Shown piece by piece: positions 19,309-20,299 of a stretch of DNA of 20,299 nt. The translations under genes and the position numbers were made by a program. A model generated the notes under the pieces. The model was not told the DNA's origin, searched no databases, and was given only the letters and a program-made list of their open reading frames with translations. Origin of the DNA: JBEKIK01 sp050013075 (GTDB lineage Bacteria; Planctomycetota; Planctomycetia; Pirellulales; Thermoguttaceae); NCBI GenBank assembly GCA_050013075.1, contig JBEKFZ010000074.1, positions 1 through 20,299 on the forward strand, read 5' to 3'. Numbering within the stretch: the first letter of the stretch is position 1; each line of letters begins with the position of its first letter.

Positions 19309-20299
19309 TTACTGCTGCAAAGAATACAGTATTACATTCAGTCCGATCCGGGCGGCGTCCTCGCGGATATAGCCCCGGCATTCCAGCGAGTCCAGCTTTT
19401 CCAATGCGCAACTGACGTCGTATGGCGAGAAGATCACTCCCCAGCGATCGTCGAACTTGATGCCTTCCAAGTCCGGCTGGACTTTTTTCAGCGTCGCCGA
19501 CAACGGAGCGGCAGCGCCCCGGTTCTGCGGATCGCGCCGGGTGACGACTTTCAAATCGAATCCGCCGAATTTCGTGCTCAAAAGCAGATCGTCCGCCGCT
19601 ATGCGTTCCAACTTGTTTTGCGGGAAAATGGCGGCCATTTCACGCCGGAACGACTCGCTGAACGCCCGGCTGGCGCATATCGAATCGGCAAACACCATCC
19701 CTCCGCGCTCGATGTATTTTTTTAATTGAGCCCGCTCCGCCTCGGTAAAGCGAAATGCATTCCGCCCTTGCATGAACACCAGGTGGTAATCGAACAGTGC
19801 GTCGTCGGTGATGTCGAGTAATTCCTCCCGGGCGGTAGCGCGGATTTTCAGCTCCCGGCCGGCCAAATCCAAAAGATTCGTAAGCGCCCTGGGCGCGGTA
19901 TTGCATCCGCCGGGATGCCGTATCTTGGCGATGTACAACCTCCCGCGCTGGGCCTGATCGCCCGGCCGCCGCGAAGTCTGCACCCTGAAATACTCCTCTT
20001 TCCCCAGCAATTCCCGATTCGTGGCATAAGCCAAGACGTTGATCCCCAGGCCCATTGCGGCGTCGATTTGCGCCTGCACCGAAGGCTTAAAAGTCTGCCC
20101 CCGGCCGCTGCGGGCAAGCTCCCACAGGCAGGAAAGCGAGGCCCTGGGATTATCCGGCGGATCCAGGGGCGCATAAACCACGCTCGTGCGGCAGCCGAAA
20201 TCGATTCCCAGCAGCGGCCGCAACTGCTCGGGCGAAATGATTTCCTCGGCGTGCCAGATCGGATGGTCGGGATCCAATAAGCGCAGCCGATATTCCGGC
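19309..20299 (-). CDS. DUF4159 domain protein (5' end outside window)
   Basis: The frame is open to the window edge on the minus strand (PEYRLRLLDPDHPIW precede the first internal start), so about 329 C-terminal residues are visible. DUF4159 features: RGRLYIAKIRHPGGCNTAPRALTNLLD, then a glutamine-amidotransferase-like (flavodoxin-like) core ALFDYHLVFMQGRNAFRFTEAERAQLKKYIERGGMVFADSICASRAF, and the end IKFDDRWGVIFSPYDVSCALE...GYIREDAARIGLNVILYSLQ. In planctomycetes and relatives, DUF4159 proteins are usually large membrane or exported proteins near MoxR/DUF58-type genes, but none is in the window. The upstream part, before GRLYIAK, has a second alpha/beta region (GIDFGCRTSVVYAPLDPP). Biochemical function is unknown. 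Confidence 0.88.
   Translation of the reverse strand, partial: PEYRLRLLDPDHPIWHAEEIISPEQLRPLLGIDFGCRTSVVYAPLDPPDNPRASLSCLWELARSGRGQTFKPSVQAQIDAAMGLGINVLAYATNRELLGKEEYFRVQTSRRPGDQAQRGRLYIAKIRHPGGCNTAPRALTNLLDLAGRELKIRATAREELLDITDDALFDYHLVFMQGRNAFRFTEAERAQLKKYIERGGMVFADSICASRAFSESFRREMAAIFPQNKLERIAADDLLLSTKFGGFDLKVVTRRDPQNRGAAAPLSATLKKVQPDLEGIKFDDRWGVIFSPYDVSCALEKLDSLECRGYIREDAARIGLNVILYSLQQ

Overview
The window looks like a chromosomal segment of a planctomycete (Planctomycetota; order not determinable). The main pointers are a protein of the Planctomycetes/Verrucomicrobia Minf_1886 family, a DUF4159 protein, a RicT-like PSP1 protein, a large exported beta-propeller/CBM9-like protein, several lipoproteins with no recognisable relatives, starts with little Shine-Dalgarno signal, and intergenic regions packed with short repeats. 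I see no rRNA, tRNA, CRISPR array, transposase, integrase or phage gene. This is inference from gene content; no database was searched.

Layout, left to right. 1-792: end of an unidentified protein running in from the left. 966-1625: small CBM9-like protein. 1749-3741 (minus strand): lipoate module lipB-like, lipA, small lipoyl-like domain protein. 3976-4464: smpB. 4471-6416: orphan HicB-type antitoxin and a membrane protein with four zinc ribbons, the latter with weaker G/C preference than its neighbours. 6821-9796: ABC ATPase, FtsX-like permease with histidine-rich loops, and a DUF3299-like membrane protein, which together look like a metal-linked transporter. 9941-11699: RicT-like PSP1 protein, Minf_1886 protein and a 46-residue membrane peptide. 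11795-14875: secreted four-part protein (beta-propeller, degenerate PIG-L-like domain, helical repeats, CBM9-like). 15065-15847: lipoprotein. 15930-19026 (minus strand): anti-sigma-like zinc protein, HtrA/DegP protease and a cysteine-rich envelope protein. 19309-20299 (minus strand): DUF4159 protein running off the right edge.

Three things stand out. First, the lipoate module is odd. LipA keeps all its cluster ligands, but the LipB-like protein lacks the Lys-Cys catalytic pair and the lipoyl-like domain lacks the acceptor lysine. Second, the ABC locus resembles proteobacterial zinc-starvation (Zrg-type) loci, with histidine clusters in the permease and a CxxC in the DUF3299-like partner. Third, almost every gene boundary is decorated with arrays of period-7 repeats. 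These have different sequences but the same period, and they often run right up to a start codon or through a stop codon. Several families of palindromic elements accompany them, one pair showing compensatory base changes.
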